Assembly (NCBI RefSeq): GCF_904849725.1 | Contig: NC_058520.1 | Span: 398,053,993 to 398,117,992, forward strand | Source: Hordeum vulgare subsp. vulgare | Lineage: Eukaryota > Streptophyta > Magnoliopsida > Poales > Poaceae | Length of the DNA: 64,000 nt | Reading direction: 5' to 3' | Translations under genes and position numbers: made by a program | Shown here: piece by piece, positions 23,670 through 35,681 of the stretch | Position numbering within the stretch: the first letter of the stretch is position 1 | Layout: every line of letters begins with the position of its first letter | Notes under the pieces: generated by a model | Told to the model about the DNA's origin: nothing | Seen by the model: the letters and a program-made list of their open reading frames with translations, nothing else | Database searches by the model: none

Positions 23670-25213
23670 TGCTACTTCTCAAACAACAGCGCCAGAAATT
23701 GACACGTTGACGGAGACTTGCTTGCGTTGGTTTTTCCCTTGAAGAGGAAAGGGTGATGCGGCACAGGAGCAGAAATATTTCCCTCAGTTTGAGAATCAAG
23801 GTATCAATCCAGTAGGAGAATCTCGTCAAGTCCAGAGTACCTGCGCAAACACAAAAGAGCTTGCACCCAACGCTATAAAGGGGTTGTCAATCCCTTCAAG
23901 ATTGATTGCAAAGTGAGATCTGAAGGCGGAAAGTGCAACGAAGTAAAAGTGTAAGGCTAAAAATATAGTGGGAAGTAGACCTGGGGGCCATAGTGTTCAC
24001 TAGAGGCTTCTCTCAAAATAGAAAATATTACGGTGGGTGAACAAATTACTGTCGAGCAATTGATAGAACCGCGCAAAGTCATGACGATATCTAAGGCAAT
24101 GATCATACATATAGGCATCACGTCCGAGACAAGTAGACCGATACTTTCTGCATCTACTACTATTACTCCACACATCGACCATTATCCAGCATGCATCTAG
24201 TGTATTGACTTCATGACGAACAGAGTAACGCCTAACCAAGATGACATGATGTAGAGGGATAATGTCAAACCAATGATGAAAACCCCATCTTTTTACCAAT
24301 GATGGCAACAACATGATGCGTGCCTCGCTACCCCTTCTGTCACTGGGTGAGGTCACCGCACGGTATGAACCCAAAACGAAGCACTTCTCCTGTTGCAAGA
24401 ATCATAGATCTAGTTGGCCAAACAAAACCCAAAACTCGAAGGGAATTACGAGGATATGAAATTATGCATAAGAGAGATCAGAAGAAACTCAAATAAGATT
24501 CATAGATAATCTGATCATAAATCCACAATTCATCGGATCTCGACAAACACACCGCAAAAGAAGATTACATCGGATAGATCTCCATGAAGATCATGGAGAA
24601 CTTTGTATTGAAGATCCAAGAGAGAGAAGAAGCCATCTAGCTACTAGCTATGGACCCATAGGTCTATGGTGAACTACTCACGCATCATCGGAGAGGTAAT
24701 GCTGTTGATGAAGAAGCCCTCCGTATCCGAATCCCCCCTTTTTGGCAGGGCACTAGAACGTGCCCCAGATGGGATCTTGCAGAGATAGAAGCTTGCGGCG
24801 GCGGAAAAGTACTTTCGATGATCTCCTGATTTTTTCTGGGGTTTTATGGAATTTATAGGCGAAAGACCTAGGGCAGAGGAGGCCTAGGGAGCCCACAAGC
24901 CTGGGAGGCGCGGGGCCCCTGGCCACGGCTAGGGGGCTTGTGGGGTCCCTTGTGACCCCCTGCCCTGATTCTGAGGCTTCCCGATCTTTTTCTGTTTTGG
25001 AAAAATCTTTTTGGCAGTTTCGTTCCGTTTGGACTCCGTTTAAAATCCTCCTCTGAAAGGGGTCAATAACATGGAAAAAACAGGAACTAGCACTTGGCAC
25101 TGAGTTAATAATTTAGTCCCAAAAAATATATAAAAGGCATGCAAAATGTCCAAAGTTTGACAAGATAATAGCATGAAACCATCAAAAATTATAGATACGT
25201 TGGAGACGTATCA
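23670..25213 (-). repeat. 5' LTR of element B
   Basis: TGCTACTTCTC...GAGACGTATCA, 1544 bases. The outer flank is ATTGA (25214-25218), equal to the left duplication. Confidence 0.9.
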
Positions 25214-25218
25214 ATTGA

Positions 25219-25345
25219 CACCCTTGGTGGTTGCGGCTATCTCATATATATAAGAGGTACACAAAGGTGTACGATAGAGATTACAAGTAATGTACACGGA
25301 CTACATATCTATACAGTCTAACACGACAAACGTAGGATACTGCCT
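25219..25345 (-). repeat. Copia LTR shred, right half
   Basis: It continues the piece at 18499-18537 across element B. It contains CTCATATATATAAGAGG, an AT-rich stretch, and ends near GTAGGCCTTAG. The outer limit is uncertain. Confidence 0.35.
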
Positions 25346-25904
25346 AGAGTAGGCCTTAGAAAAATGGCAACACTCGGCAAAGGCACTATTTGCCAAGAGC
25401 CAAGCAAGGTCCACACGAGAAAATTTTCTCACTTGGCACATCCAGCGGTAGATAACGACACGGTCATAGTTTGGCTTATTTACCGAGAGTGGCACTCGAC
25501 AAAGATTTGGCAAAGATTTTCTCCCACCTTGCCTACCAAAAATATAAAGACATGTTTAAACAATACGATAGTCCAATTGCATTAAGCTTCGGTGTTCATT
25601 ATTAAGAATATGATCCAAACGTACCATTAACGAGGGCAGCACTCAGAACAAAAATAGTTTTTGAGTGTAGCTCTCAGTAAAGGTAATACTTCCATGAAAT
25701 TTTAGTTCCACCTTGCCGGAGACAAGCAAGATGATGTGTCTAAGTTATGGGATAGTCTAGATGCAGTATGCTTCAGTCTTCATTAAACTCATGTTAAGAA
25801 GATAGACAATTACTTTGAATCTTCACCCCATTTTGGGCAGTGAAGATTCAAAGTGATAGGCCATCTTCCTAATGATGGATGCCAGTGCTTTTTATTAATT
25901 CAAT
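25346..25904. repeat. CACTA-like transposon scrap and unassigned sequence
   Basis: 25372-25510 contains several versions of the CTCGGCAAAG / TTTGCCRAG motif (ACACTCGGCAAAGG at 25370, TTTGCCAAGAGCC, GGCACTCGACAAAG, TTGGCAAAGATT), typical of the subterminal repeats of grass CACTA DNA transposons. 25780-25860 has a short inverted repeat (GACAATTACTTTGAATCTTC against GAAGATTCAAAGTGATAGGC). No transposase is visible. Confidence 0.4.
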
Positions 25905-27603
25905 TCGTATTATTTTTGAGTCATTTATTTCTATGCTAGGGTGTCGTTGTCGAAAATTGCAGATCAGCAAGGTGACACATGTGCACACAAGGGAGGGGCA
26001 TGCCGTGTCACCTGGGGGCGAAAGTACCTCGGTATCGTCACATGGCCCGTGTAGGACATGGTAAAAGTTTGGGCGTGTTTCAAATAAGCCTCCATTGATG
26101 CACCCTGTAAACCACACCAACTCCAAGCTAGTCTCTAGGTATCGAGAGGGAACGTGTCTGGTTTGTGCAGGAAGTGTGGGTCCTGTTGCTTCGTCGGCCT
26201 GGAAACTTCTTGTTCTCTCAAAGGAGGCCATCGCATGACACGTGGTAGGGCCCCATATTTTTCGAGACCACGTGCAATATTTAAAACATTTATTGTTATG
26301 TTAGGATTCCATCGCCGAACATTGCAGATCAGCAAAGCGGCACATGATTCCAAGCCCGGAAGTTGCATGAAAAATCGTTTGTGATGTCCTTGTGGCACGC
26401 CCTGCCCTGCCACGAGGGGGCTAAAGCACGTGGGTGGAATGACTGATGCAACCGTTTAAATCCTCAAAAAATCGTACGATGCCGGAATTTCCCGAGAGAT
26501 GGCACGGTGTCATCACATGGTCCCTCTAGGGTGTGGTAAAAGTTTTGGCGTATTTTGAATAAGAGTCCTCTGATGCCGCTTGTAAACCTCACCATCTTCG
26601 AGCTAGTCTCCAGGTATCAATAGGGAACATGCCTGGTTTGTGCAGGAAGAGCAGGTCCTCTTGCTCCGTTGGCCTCGAAAGTTCTCATACTCCCAAAGGA
26701 GTCCATCACATTACATGTGCAAGGCCCCCGCATTTTTTGGGACCATGTGCAATATTTAAGACATTTATTGTTATGTTAGGGTTCCATCGCCGGATATAGA
26801 AAATCATCAAGGCGACACATGATTCCAAGCCTAGAAGTGGCATGCAAAATCGTTTGTGATGTCCTTGTGGCACGCGTCGGCGTTGTGCATACGAGGGAGG
26901 GGCATTACCTGCCACGAGGGGGCAAAAGTACATGGGGTGGCATGCGTGATGCAACTGTTTAAATCCTCAAAAAATTGTACGATGCCGGAATTTCTCGTGA
27001 GCTGGCACGGTGGCATCACATGGTCCTTGTAGGGTGTGGTAAAGTTTTTGGCATGTCTTGAATAAGCCTCCTTTAATGATGCTTGTAAACCTCACCATCT
27101 TCGAGCTAGTCTCCGGGTATCGATAGGGAACGTGCCTAATTTGTGCAGGAAGAGCAGGCCCTCTTTCTTTGTTGGCCTCCAAGGTTCTCGTGCTCCCAAA
27201 CAAGGCCAACGCATGATACGCGCTAGGCCCTGCATTTTTGGGACCACGTGCAATATTTGAAACATTTATTGACATGCTAGAGTTTCATCGCGGGAAACTG
27301 CAGATCAGCAAGGAGACACATGACTCCATGCCTAGAAGAGGCATTAACAATAGTTTGTGATGTCCTTGAGGCATGCGTAGGCCTTGTACAGAAGAGGGAG
27401 GGGCATGCCTTGCCACTGGGAGGCGAAAGTACCTCGGTGGCATGCTTGAGGCAACTGTTTAAATCGTCAAAAAATCATACAATGCCAGAATTTCTCGAGA
27501 GCTGGAATGGTGGCATCACATGGCCCGTGTAGAGTGTGGTTAAAGTTTGGGCATATTTTGAATAAGCCTCCCATGAGGACGCTTGCAAAATGCACCATCT
27601 CCG
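25905..27603. repeat. Tandem repeat array, units of about 475-503 bp (roughly 3.5 units)
   Basis: The landmark CATGG-CCCGTGTAGG-type starts at 26041, 26516, 27019 and 27519 (spacing 475, 503, 500). A second landmark, ACATTTATT, is at about 25921, 26286, 26761 and 27262. The first unit is shorter (about 365 by the second landmark). Units differ by many substitutions, so the array is old. The fourth is cut at 27603 by the Angela LTR. Open frames of about 90 codons recur on the minus strand, but they differ between units and look like chance. Confidence 0.85.
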
Positions 27604-29410
27604 TATTGGGGAACGTTGCATGGGAAACAAAAAAATTCCTACGCACACGAAGACTTATCATGGTGATGTCCAGCTACGAGACGAGATTTGGATCTACGTA
27701 CCCTTGTAGATCGCACATCAGGAAGCGTTAAGAAACGCGGTTCATGTAGTGGAACGTCTTCACGTCCCTTGATCCGCCCCACGAACCGTCCCACGAACCA
27801 TCCCGCGATCCATCCCATGATCCGTTCCGATCTAGTGCCGAATGGTCGGCACCTTCGCGTTCAGCACACGTACAGCTCGATGATGATCTCGGCCTTCTTG
27901 ATCCAGCAAGCAAGATAGAGAAGTAGATGAGTTCTCCGGCAGCATGACGGTGCTCCGGTGGTGGTGATGATCTACTCCTGCAGGGCTCCGCCCGAGCTCC
28001 GAAGAAATCTGATCTAGAGGTGGAACTATGTGGTTTAGTGTTGAGTTGCACGTGGCAAAAGTTGTATCAAATCAGCCCTAAAAGACCACTATATATAGGA
28101 TGGAGGGGGGAGGAGGATTTCCTTGAGGGCCAAGCCCTCAAGGGGTGTGCCGGCCAAGGGGAAGGTGGACTCCCACCCCAATTAGGTTTGGGGGAAGGAG
28201 TCCACTCCTTCCTTCCCACCTCCCCTTTTTCCTTTTCTTTTTCTTTTCTTTTTGGTATTTCTATAAGTGGCGCCATGGGACCCTTGGGCTGACTCCACCA
28301 GCTCACTAGGGACTTTTGGCGCCACCCTATGCCCTTGGACTCACTCCCAGGTGGGTGGGCCCCTCTCGGTGAACTCCCGGAACCGATTCGTCACTCCCGT
28401 TACACTGCCGGAATTGCACAAAACTTTTCGGTAACCAAATGAAACCATCCTATATATCAATCTTCGTTTCGAGACCATTCCGGAAACCCTCGTGACGTCT
28501 GTGATCTCATCCGGGACTCCGAACAACATTCGGTAACCACACATATAACTCAACTATACTAAAACATCACCGAACCTTAAGTGTGCAGACCCTGCGGGTT
28601 CGAGAACTATGTAGACATGCCCTGAGGCACTCCTCGGTCAATATCCAATAGTGGGACCTGGATGCCCATATTGGATCCTACATATTCTCCGAAGATCCTA
28701 TCGGTTGAACCTCAGTGTCAAGGATTCATATAATCCCGTATGTCATTCCCTTTGTCCTTCGGTATGTTACTTGCCCGAGATTCGATCGTCGGTATCCGCA
28801 AGTTTCTTTACTCGTTCCGTAATACAAGATCCCGTGACTTACACTTAGTCACATTGCTTGCAAGGCTTGTGTGTGATGTTGTATTACCGGGTGGGCCCCG
28901 AGATGCCTCTCCGTCACATGGAGTGAAAAATCCAAGTCTTGATCCATACTAACTCAACGGACATCTTCGGAGATACCTGTAGAGCACCTTTATAGTCACC
29001 CAGTTACGTTGTGAAGTTTGATGCACACAAGGTATTCCTCTGATGTCAGTGAGTTATATGATCTCATGGTCATAGGAATAAATACTTGACACACAGAAAA
29101 CAATAACAATAAAATGACACGATCAATATGCTACGTTCATAGTTTGGGTCTAGTCCATCACATGATTCTCCTAATGATGTGATCCAGTTATCAAGTGACA
29201 ACACTTGCACATAGCCACAAAAACTTGACTATCGTTGATCAACTGGCTAGCCAACTAGAGGCTTGCTAGGGACATTGTTTTGTCTAGGTATCCACACATG
29301 TATCTATGTTTTCATTCAATACAATTATAGCATGGATAATAAACGATTATCTTTAAATAGGAAATATAATAATAACTATTTATCATTGCCTCTAGGGCAT
29401 ATTTCCAACA
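27604..29410 (-). repeat. 3' LTR of the Angela/BARE-type element
   Basis: 1807 bases. The minus strand starts TGTTGGAAATATGCC and ends CGTTCCCCAATA; the last two bases are TA instead of the expected CA, a single change. The flank at 27599-27603 is CTCCG; no partner is available because the 5' end is lost. Confidence 0.9.
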
Positions 29411-29423
29411 GTCTCCCACTTGC
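29411..29423 (-). other. Polypurine tract of the Angela-type element
   Basis: The minus strand reads GCAAGTGGGAGAC immediately before TGTTGGAAAT, the usual arrangement in this family. Confidence 0.85.
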
Positions 29424-29462
29424 ACTAGAGTCAATAATCTAGTCCTCACATCGGCATGCGTT

Positions 29463-29942
29463 TTACATTGTAATAAGTCGAACACCCATACAGTTCTGGT
29501 GTTGGTCATGTTTTGCCCGTGGAAGAGGTTTAGTCAGCGGGTGTGCTACATTCAGATCCGTGTGCACGTTGCAAATATTCATGTCCTCTCCTTCGATGTA
29601 GCAGCGGATGAGGTTGAAGCGTTGTTTGATGTGTCTGCTCTTCTTGTGAAACCTTGGTTCCTTTTGTAAGGCAATGACACCAGTGTTGTCACATAACAGA
29701 GTTAATGGATCTAGTGAACTTGGCACAACTCCATGATCTGTCATGAACTGCTTCATCCAGACACCCTCTTTTGCTGCCTCTGAGGCAGCCATGTACTCCG
29801 CTTCACATGTAGAATCTGCTACGACGCTCTGCTTGGAACTGCACCAACTTACTGCACCCCCATTAAGAATAAATATGTATCCAGTTTGCGACTTAGAGTC
29901 ATCCGGATCGGTGTCAAAACTTGCGTCGACGTAACCTTTCAC
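29463..29942 (-). pseudogene. RNase H domain (Angela-type Copia)
   Basis: The block KGYVDASFDTDPDDSKSQTG, then AVSWCSSKQSVVADSTCEAE and LCDNTGVIAL, shows the Copia RNase H with its acidic residues (D, E, D) in place. It would degrade the RNA strand during cDNA synthesis. It lies in a different frame from the RT (shift near 29940), so the polyprotein is broken there. The tail MGVRLI follows. Confidence 0.85.
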
Positions 29943-31327
29943 GACGAGCTCTTTGTCACCTCGTAAACGAGAAACATTTCCTTAGTCCTTTTCAGGTACT
30001 TCAGAATATTCTTGACCGCCATCCAGTGATCCACTCCTGGATTACTCTGAAACCTGCCTGCCATACTTATGGCCAAGCTGACGTCTGGTCTAGTGCACAG
30101 CATTGCATACATGATAAAACCTATGGCTGAAGTGTAGGGGACGGAACTCATTTGTTCTCTATCCTCCGCAGTTGCTGGGCACTGAGTCTTACTCAATTTT
30201 ATACCTTGTAATACTGGCAAGAACCCTTTCTTGGACTGATCCATTTTGAACTTCTTCAAAACTTTATCAAGGTATGTGCTTTGTGAAAGTCCTATCAGGC
30301 GTCTCGATCTATCCCTATAGATCTTAATGCCTAGAATGTAAGCAACTTCTCCTAGGTCCTTCATAGAGAAACTTTTATTCAAGTAATCCTTTATGCTCTC
30401 CAAAAGCTCCACGTTGTTTCCAGTCAGCAATATGTCATCCATACATAATATTAGAAACGCCATAGAGCTCCCACTCACTTTCTTGTAAATACAAGATTCT
30501 CCAACCACTTGTATAAACCCAAAAGCTTTGATCACCTCATCAAAGCGCTTATTCCAACTCCGAGATGCTTGCACCAGTCCATAAATGGATCGCTGAAGCT
30601 TGCATACTTTGTTAGCATTCTTTGGGTCGACAAAACCTTCGGATTTCATCATATACAACTCTTCCTTAAGAAAACCGTTATGGAATGCCGTTTTGACATC
30701 CATCTGCAAGATTTCATAATCGTAAAAGGCAGCTATTGCTAACATGATTCAGACGGACTTAAGCATCGCTACCGGTGAGAATGTCTCATCGTAGTCAACT
30801 CCTTGAACTTGTGAAAACCCCTTTCCCACAAGTCGAGCGTTATAAACGGTCACATTACCGTCTACGTCCGTCTTCTTCTTAAAGATCCATTTGTTTTGAA
30901 TAGCCTTACGGCCTTCAGGTAGTACTTCCAAAGTCCACACTTTGTTCTCGTACATGGATCCTATCTCGGACTTCATGGCCTCCAGCCATTTGTTGGAATC
31001 CGGGCCCACCATTGCTTCTTCATAATTCACAGGTTCATTGCTGTCGAACAACATAATTGATAAGGTAGGATTATCGTACCACTCAGGAGTAGTACGTGAT
31101 CTTGTCGACCTACGAGGTCCGATAGGAACTTGATCCGAAGTTTCATGATCATCATCATCAACCTCCTCCTCAACCGGCGTCACAATGACAGGGGTTTCCC
31201 CTTGCCCTGCGCCACCATCTAGAGGGATCAGAGGTTCGACAACCTCATCAAGTTCTATCTTTCTCCCACTCAATTCTTTCGAGAGAAACTCCTTCTCAAG
31301 AAAAGCTCCATTTTTAGAAACAAACAC
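29939..31327 (-). pseudogene. Reverse transcriptase (Angela-type Copia)
   Basis: The N-terminal part (31327-30749) ends NARLVGKGFSQVQGVDYDET. After a TGA (about 30746) the palm and fingers continue (30745-29939) with LQMDVKTAFHNGFLKEELYM and the active site CMDDILL, so both catalytic Asp residues remain (the usual form is YVDD). LSQSTYLDKVLKKFKM and TRPDVSLAISMAGRF follow. One stop and a frame change at the RNase H junction inactivate it. Upstream, GYPKETVGYTF carries a stop in place of Tyr (near 31377). Confidence 0.9.
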
Positions 31328-31380
31328 TTTGCCCTCGGATTTGAGATAGAAGGTATACCCAACTGTCTCTTTTGGTTAAC

Positions 31381-32467
31381 CTATGAAGACGCACGTTTCC
31401 CCTTTGGGTTCGAGCTTTTCAGGCTGAATTTTTTTACATAAGCATCACATCCCAAAACTTTAAGAAACGACAATTTTGGTCTTTTGCCATACCACAGTTT
31501 GTATGGTGTCGTCTCAACGGATTTTGATGGTGCCCTATTTAAAGTGAATGCAGTTGTCTCTAATGCATAACCCCAAAACGATAATGGCAAATCGGTAAGA
31601 GACATCATAGATTGCACCATCTCTAATAAAGTACGATTACGACGTTCGGACACACAACTATGTTGTGGTGTTCCACGCGGTGTCAATTGTGAAAAAATTC
31701 CACATTGTCTCAAGTGAGCACTAAACTCGAAACTCAGATATTCACCCCCATGATCGGACCGTAGGAACTTGATCTTCTTGTTACGATGATTTTCAACTTC
31801 ACTCTGAAATTGCTTGAACTTCTCAAACGTTTCAGACTTGTGCTTCATCAAGTAGTAATAACCATATCTACTCAAATCGTCAGTGAAGGTGAGAAAAATA
31901 ACGATATCCACCGTGCGCCTCCACACTCATCGGACCGCACACATCGGTATGTATGATTTCCAACAAGTCACTTGCACGCTCCATTGTTTCGAAGAATGGA
32001 GTCTTAGTCATCTTGCCCATGAGGCATGGTTCGCTTGTGTCAAGTGAATCAAACTCAAGTGACTCCAAAACTCCATCAGAATGGAGTTTCTTCATGCTCT
32101 TTACACCAATATGACCTAAGCGGCAGTGCCACAAAAACATGGCGCTATCATTGTTAACTCTAACTCTTTTGGTCTCGATGTTATATATATGTGTATCATC
32201 GCTATCAAGATTCAATATGAACAACCCTCTCACACTGGGTGCATGACCATAAAATATATTACTCATAGAAATAGAACAACCATTATTCTCTGACTTAAAC
32301 GAGTAACCGTCTCGCAATAAACAAGATCCAGATATAATGTTCATGCTTAACGCAAGCACTAAATAACAATTATTGAAGTTCATAACTAATCCTGATGGTA
32401 AGTGAAGTGAAACTGTGCCGACGGTGATTGCATCAACCTTGGAACCATTTCCCACGTGCATCGTCAC
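31381..32467 (-). pseudogene. GAG-pre-integrase and integrase core (Angela-type Copia)
   Basis: The first part has LWHCRLGHIGVKSMKKL and ...SEPCLMGKM, the HHCC zinc motif in which the first Cys reads Ser. Then the core: HTDVCGPMS, FTDDLSRYGYYYL, LRSDHGGEYLS and SERRNRTLLEM, holding the D, D and E catalytic residues. One extra T in a T-run near 31893 shifts the frame between the two parts. The enzyme would insert the cDNA into the chromosome. As it stands it is broken and has a damaged zinc site. Confidence 0.9.
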
Positions 32468-33017
32468 TTCATCCTTCGCCAGCCTTTTCTTATTCCGCAG
32501 TTCCTATTTCGAGTTGCAAATATGAGCAATAGAACCGGTGTCGAATACCGAGGCACTACTACGAGAGCTGGTTAAGTACACATCAATAACATGTATATCG
32601 AATATACATGATTTTTCCTTGGCCGCCTTCTTATCAGCCAAATACTTGGGGCAGTTGCGCTTCCAGTGACCCATACCCTTGCAATAATAACACTCTGTTT
32701 CAAGCTTAGGTCCAGCTTTGGGTTTCTTCGCCGGATTGGCATCAGGCTTGCCGCTCTTCTTGGAATTACCCTTCTTTTCTTTGTCGTTTCTATTGATACT
32801 AGTGGTCTTATTCACCATCAACACTTGATGCTCTTTACGGAGTTCTGACTCTGCGACTTTCAGCATCGTGAATAACTCCCCGGGTGACTTGTTCATCCCT
32901 TGCATGTTATAGTTCAACACAAAGCTCTTGCAGCTTGGTGGCAGTGATTGAAGAATTCTGTTAGTCATAGCCTCTTGTGGGAGTTCAATCCCCAGCTCAG
33001 CTAGACGGTTTGAGTAC
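32468..33017 (-). pseudogene. Gag C-terminal half and protease start (Angela-type Copia)
   Basis: It starts inside gag (YSNRLAELGIELPQ...), continues with RILQSLPPSCKSF, the zinc knuckle CYYCKGMGHWKRNC (about 32690-32650) and the protease loop FDTGSIAHIC. A TAG after CNSK (about 32503) interrupts it where a Gln codon would fit. The N-terminal half of gag is missing because of the junction with the Gypsy LTR at 33018. Confidence 0.9.
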
Positions 33018-34541
33018 TGATGACCCACAAGTATAGGGGATCAATCGTAGTCCTTTCGATAAGTAAGAGTGTTGAACCCAACGAGGAGCAGAAGGATGTG
33101 ACAAGTGGTTTTCAGCAAGGAAAAATATGCAAGCACTAAAATTGTCGGTAACAAGTGATTGTGTGGTGAGATGATTCGTAGCAAGCAACAAGTAACAAAA
33201 GTAGCAATGGTGCAACAAAGTGGCCCAATCCCTTTTGTAGCAAGGTACAAGCCTGGACAAAGTCTTATAAGAGGAAAAACGCTCCCAAGGACACACGGGA
33301 ATTTCTATCATGCTAGTTTCATCATGTTCATATGATTCGCGTCCGTTACTTTGATAGTTTGATATGTGGGTGGACCGGCACTTGGGTACTGCCCTTACTT
33401 GGACAAGCATCCCACTTATGATTAACCCCTCTCGCAAGCATCCGCAACTACGAACGAAGAATTAAGACAAAGTCTAACCATAGCATTAAACTAGTGGATC
33501 CAAAGCAGCCCCTTACAAAGTAACGCATAAACTAGGGTTTAAGTTTCTGTCACTCTAGCAACCCATCATCTACTTACTACTTCCCAATGCCTTCCTCTAG
33601 GCCCAAATAATGGTGAAGTGTTATGTAGTCGACGTTCACATAACACCACTAGAGGAAAAACAACATACAACATATCAAAATAACGAACGAATACCAAATT
33701 CACATGACTATTATTAGCATGACTTATTCCATGTCCTCAGGAACAAAAGTAACTACTCACAAAGCATAATCATAATCATGATCAGAGGTGTAATGAGTAG
33801 CATCAAGGATCTGAACATAAACTCTTCCACCAAGTAATCCAACTAGCATCAACTACAAAGAGTAATCAACACTACTAGCAACCTTACAAGTACCAATCGG
33901 AGTCGCGACACGGAGATTGGTTACAAGAGATGAACTAGGGTTTGGAGATGAGATGGTGCTGATGAAGATGTTGATGGAGATGAGTCCCCTCCGATGAGAG
34001 TAGTGTTGGTGATGACGATGGTGACGATTTCCCCCTCCGGGAGGGAAGTTTCCCCGGCAGGATCGTCGTGCCGGAGCTCTAGATTGGTTCTGTTCAAGTT
34101 CCGCCTCGTGGCAGCGGCGAAACCACGAAAAAGCTCCCTTCTAATTTTTTTCTGGATGAAACCCTCCATATAGCAAAAGAGGGGGGCAAGTGGGCCAGCA
34201 GGGTGCCCACAAGGCCCCATGGCGCGGCCTGGGGGGGTGGTCGCGCCGTGCAGGCTTGTGGCCATCCCCTGGCGCTCCTCTGGCACTTCTTCGGCCCAGT
34301 ATTTTTTATAAATTGGGAAAAACATCTTCGTTGATTTTCACGGCGTTTGGAGTTGCGCAGAATAGGTATCTCAACTTTGCTCCACTTTCAGGCCAAAATT
34401 CCAGTTGCTAGTATTCTCCCTCTTCATGTAAACCTTGCAAAATAAGAGAGAAAAGGCATAAGAATAGTACCGTGAAGTGAAATAACAGCCAAAGGAGAGA
34501 TAAATATCAACGTGAAAACATGATGCAAAATGGACGTATCA
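33018..34541 (-). repeat. 3' LTR of element D
   Basis: 1524 bases, TGATGACCCACAAG...GGACGTATCA on the plus strand. It abuts the truncated gag of the Angela-type element with no gap. Confidence 0.85.
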
Positions 34542-34556
34542 ACTCCCCCAAGCTTA
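34542..34556 (-). other. Polypurine tract of element D
   Basis: The minus strand reads TAAGCTTGGGGGAGT just before the LTR start TGATACGTCC. Confidence 0.8.
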
Positions 34557-35335
34557 GACCTCGCTTGTCCTAAAGCAAAAGCCGAGCTCAATAAATATGT
34601 CCACATGTTTAGGGAGAGGGGTGTCGACAAAACAAGATACGAACATGCATGCATCATAATCATGATCAGAACAACAATACCACATATAATCTCTCATGCT
34701 AAAGTGATAATTCCTTCACAAAGTAAAGCATGGATCAAGAACCTTACCGAGAAGTAACAACCTATAGCCTTTAGTCATTGAAGCAATTGCAATTTATCAC
34801 AATATCAGAAAGAGTCAAATAAGAGCTTGTAAAGAAAATCCACATACTCAATCATTCTTTCGTTCTCTACAATTGCTACAACTCACGTGGTACTCATGAG
34901 ATCAAAGATTCAGCTGAACACAGAGAAAGATAGGGGCTTATATTTGCCTCCCAACTGCTTACCTCAAGGGTAATGTCAACAATAATAATTCATGAATACT
35001 TACCTCCAAGTTGACATATGAATATAGATCTTTCCCAAGCATGTGACGGTAGCCAAGACAAAGGCAAAATAAGGAATTGGTGAAGATCACTATGACTCTT
35101 TCAAGGGCAAAAAGTAAAAGTACAAGATAGGCCCTTCACAGAGGGAAGCACAGGTTGTCATGCGCTTTTGAGGTTTGGATGCGTGCCTTCTTAGTGCGGA
35201 GGAACGTCACTTTATATTGCCCCCTGTGATAAAGAACTTTATTATGCAGTCTGTCGCTTTTATGTCTTCCTCATCACAGGTTCGAATAAAGCTTATTTTC
35301 CACACACTAATAGATCATACATATTAGAGAGCAAT
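34557..35335 (-). other. Non-coding internal remainder of element D
   Basis: No ORF with a recognisable domain. It ends near 'catattagagagcaatcag', after which sequence of the Copia-like family starts (AATCAAAGCGTATGAT, also at 49955). Confidence 0.6.
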
Positions 35336-35681
35336 CAGCAATCAAAGCGTATGATGAAACACAACAAAGTTTAAGACATCCAAAAGACCAAATGTGTTTA
35401 AGAACCAAAGAGAGCAATAAAAAAGCAAAACTATCTCTCTCTCTTTCTCTCGAAGCCCTAATGGTCCATACACTTCTCCCCCTTTAGCAATAAGTTACCA
35501 AAAAATTCAAAGGTCTAGAACTATTCGTCGCTCTGGGCTCGATCACCTTCGATAGCAGTTGATGGAATATACAAGAGAGCGTCAGCGAAGGTGTCGGCTG
35601 AAGTCCTATGAGGTGGAGATGTTGAAATTAGAGGTGCAAGAGCTCGTGGACCTTATGGAGTTGAAGGTGCTGATGCTTGGG

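Larger units (their letters stand above)
18538..25213 (-). mobile_element. Element B: complete non-autonomous Gypsy (Athila-lineage, Sabrina/WHAM-like)
   Basis: Two LTRs of 1545 and 1544 bases, a perfect 5-bp duplication, a primer site (23641-23659) and a polypurine tract (20083-20098) make this a complete 6676-bp insertion on the minus strand. The internal region has one short ORF (22755-23455) and about 2.6 kb of non-coding sequence collinear with element A. No gag core, protease, RT or integrase is present. The LTRs look very similar along most of their length, so the insertion is fairly recent compared with A or the chromovirus. Confidence 0.9.
27604..33017 (-). mobile_element. Angela/BARE-type Copia retrotransposon, 5'-truncated
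   Basis: The 3' LTR (27604-29410), polypurine tract and the Copia order gag, protease, integrase, RT, RNase H (33017 down to 29463) are present. The 5' LTR, primer site and gag N-terminus are missing; the element stops where a Gypsy LTR begins (33018). The TGTTGGAAATATGCCCTAGA start and GTTCCCCAATA end are those of the Angela/BARE/WIS group, among the most abundant Triticeae families. Frameshifts and stops make it inactive. Confidence 0.9.
33018..35335 (-). mobile_element. 3' end of a Gypsy LTR retrotransposon (element D)
   Basis: An LTR (33018-34541), a polypurine tract and about 780 bases of non-coding internal sequence are present. The minus strand LTR starts TGATACGTCCATTTTGCATC and ends GGGTCATCA, a very abundant Triticeae LTR type whose exact family name I cannot fix. 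The element ends abruptly at about 35335, where the Copia-like copy 1 begins, so the rest was lost or rearranged. Confidence 0.8.

Noticed and set aside
25780..25865. Inverted repeat near 25800-25860 as a MITE
   Set aside because: The arms are short (about 15-20 bases), no target duplication is visible and the borders are unclear.
26135..27275. Frames of about 80-120 codons recurring on the minus strand (GHHKRF...)
   Set aside because: They follow the tandem repeat unit and break at different places in each unit; no sign of coding constraint.
28020..28292. 90-codon frame on the plus strand
   Set aside because: It lies within the Angela-type LTR on the antisense strand.
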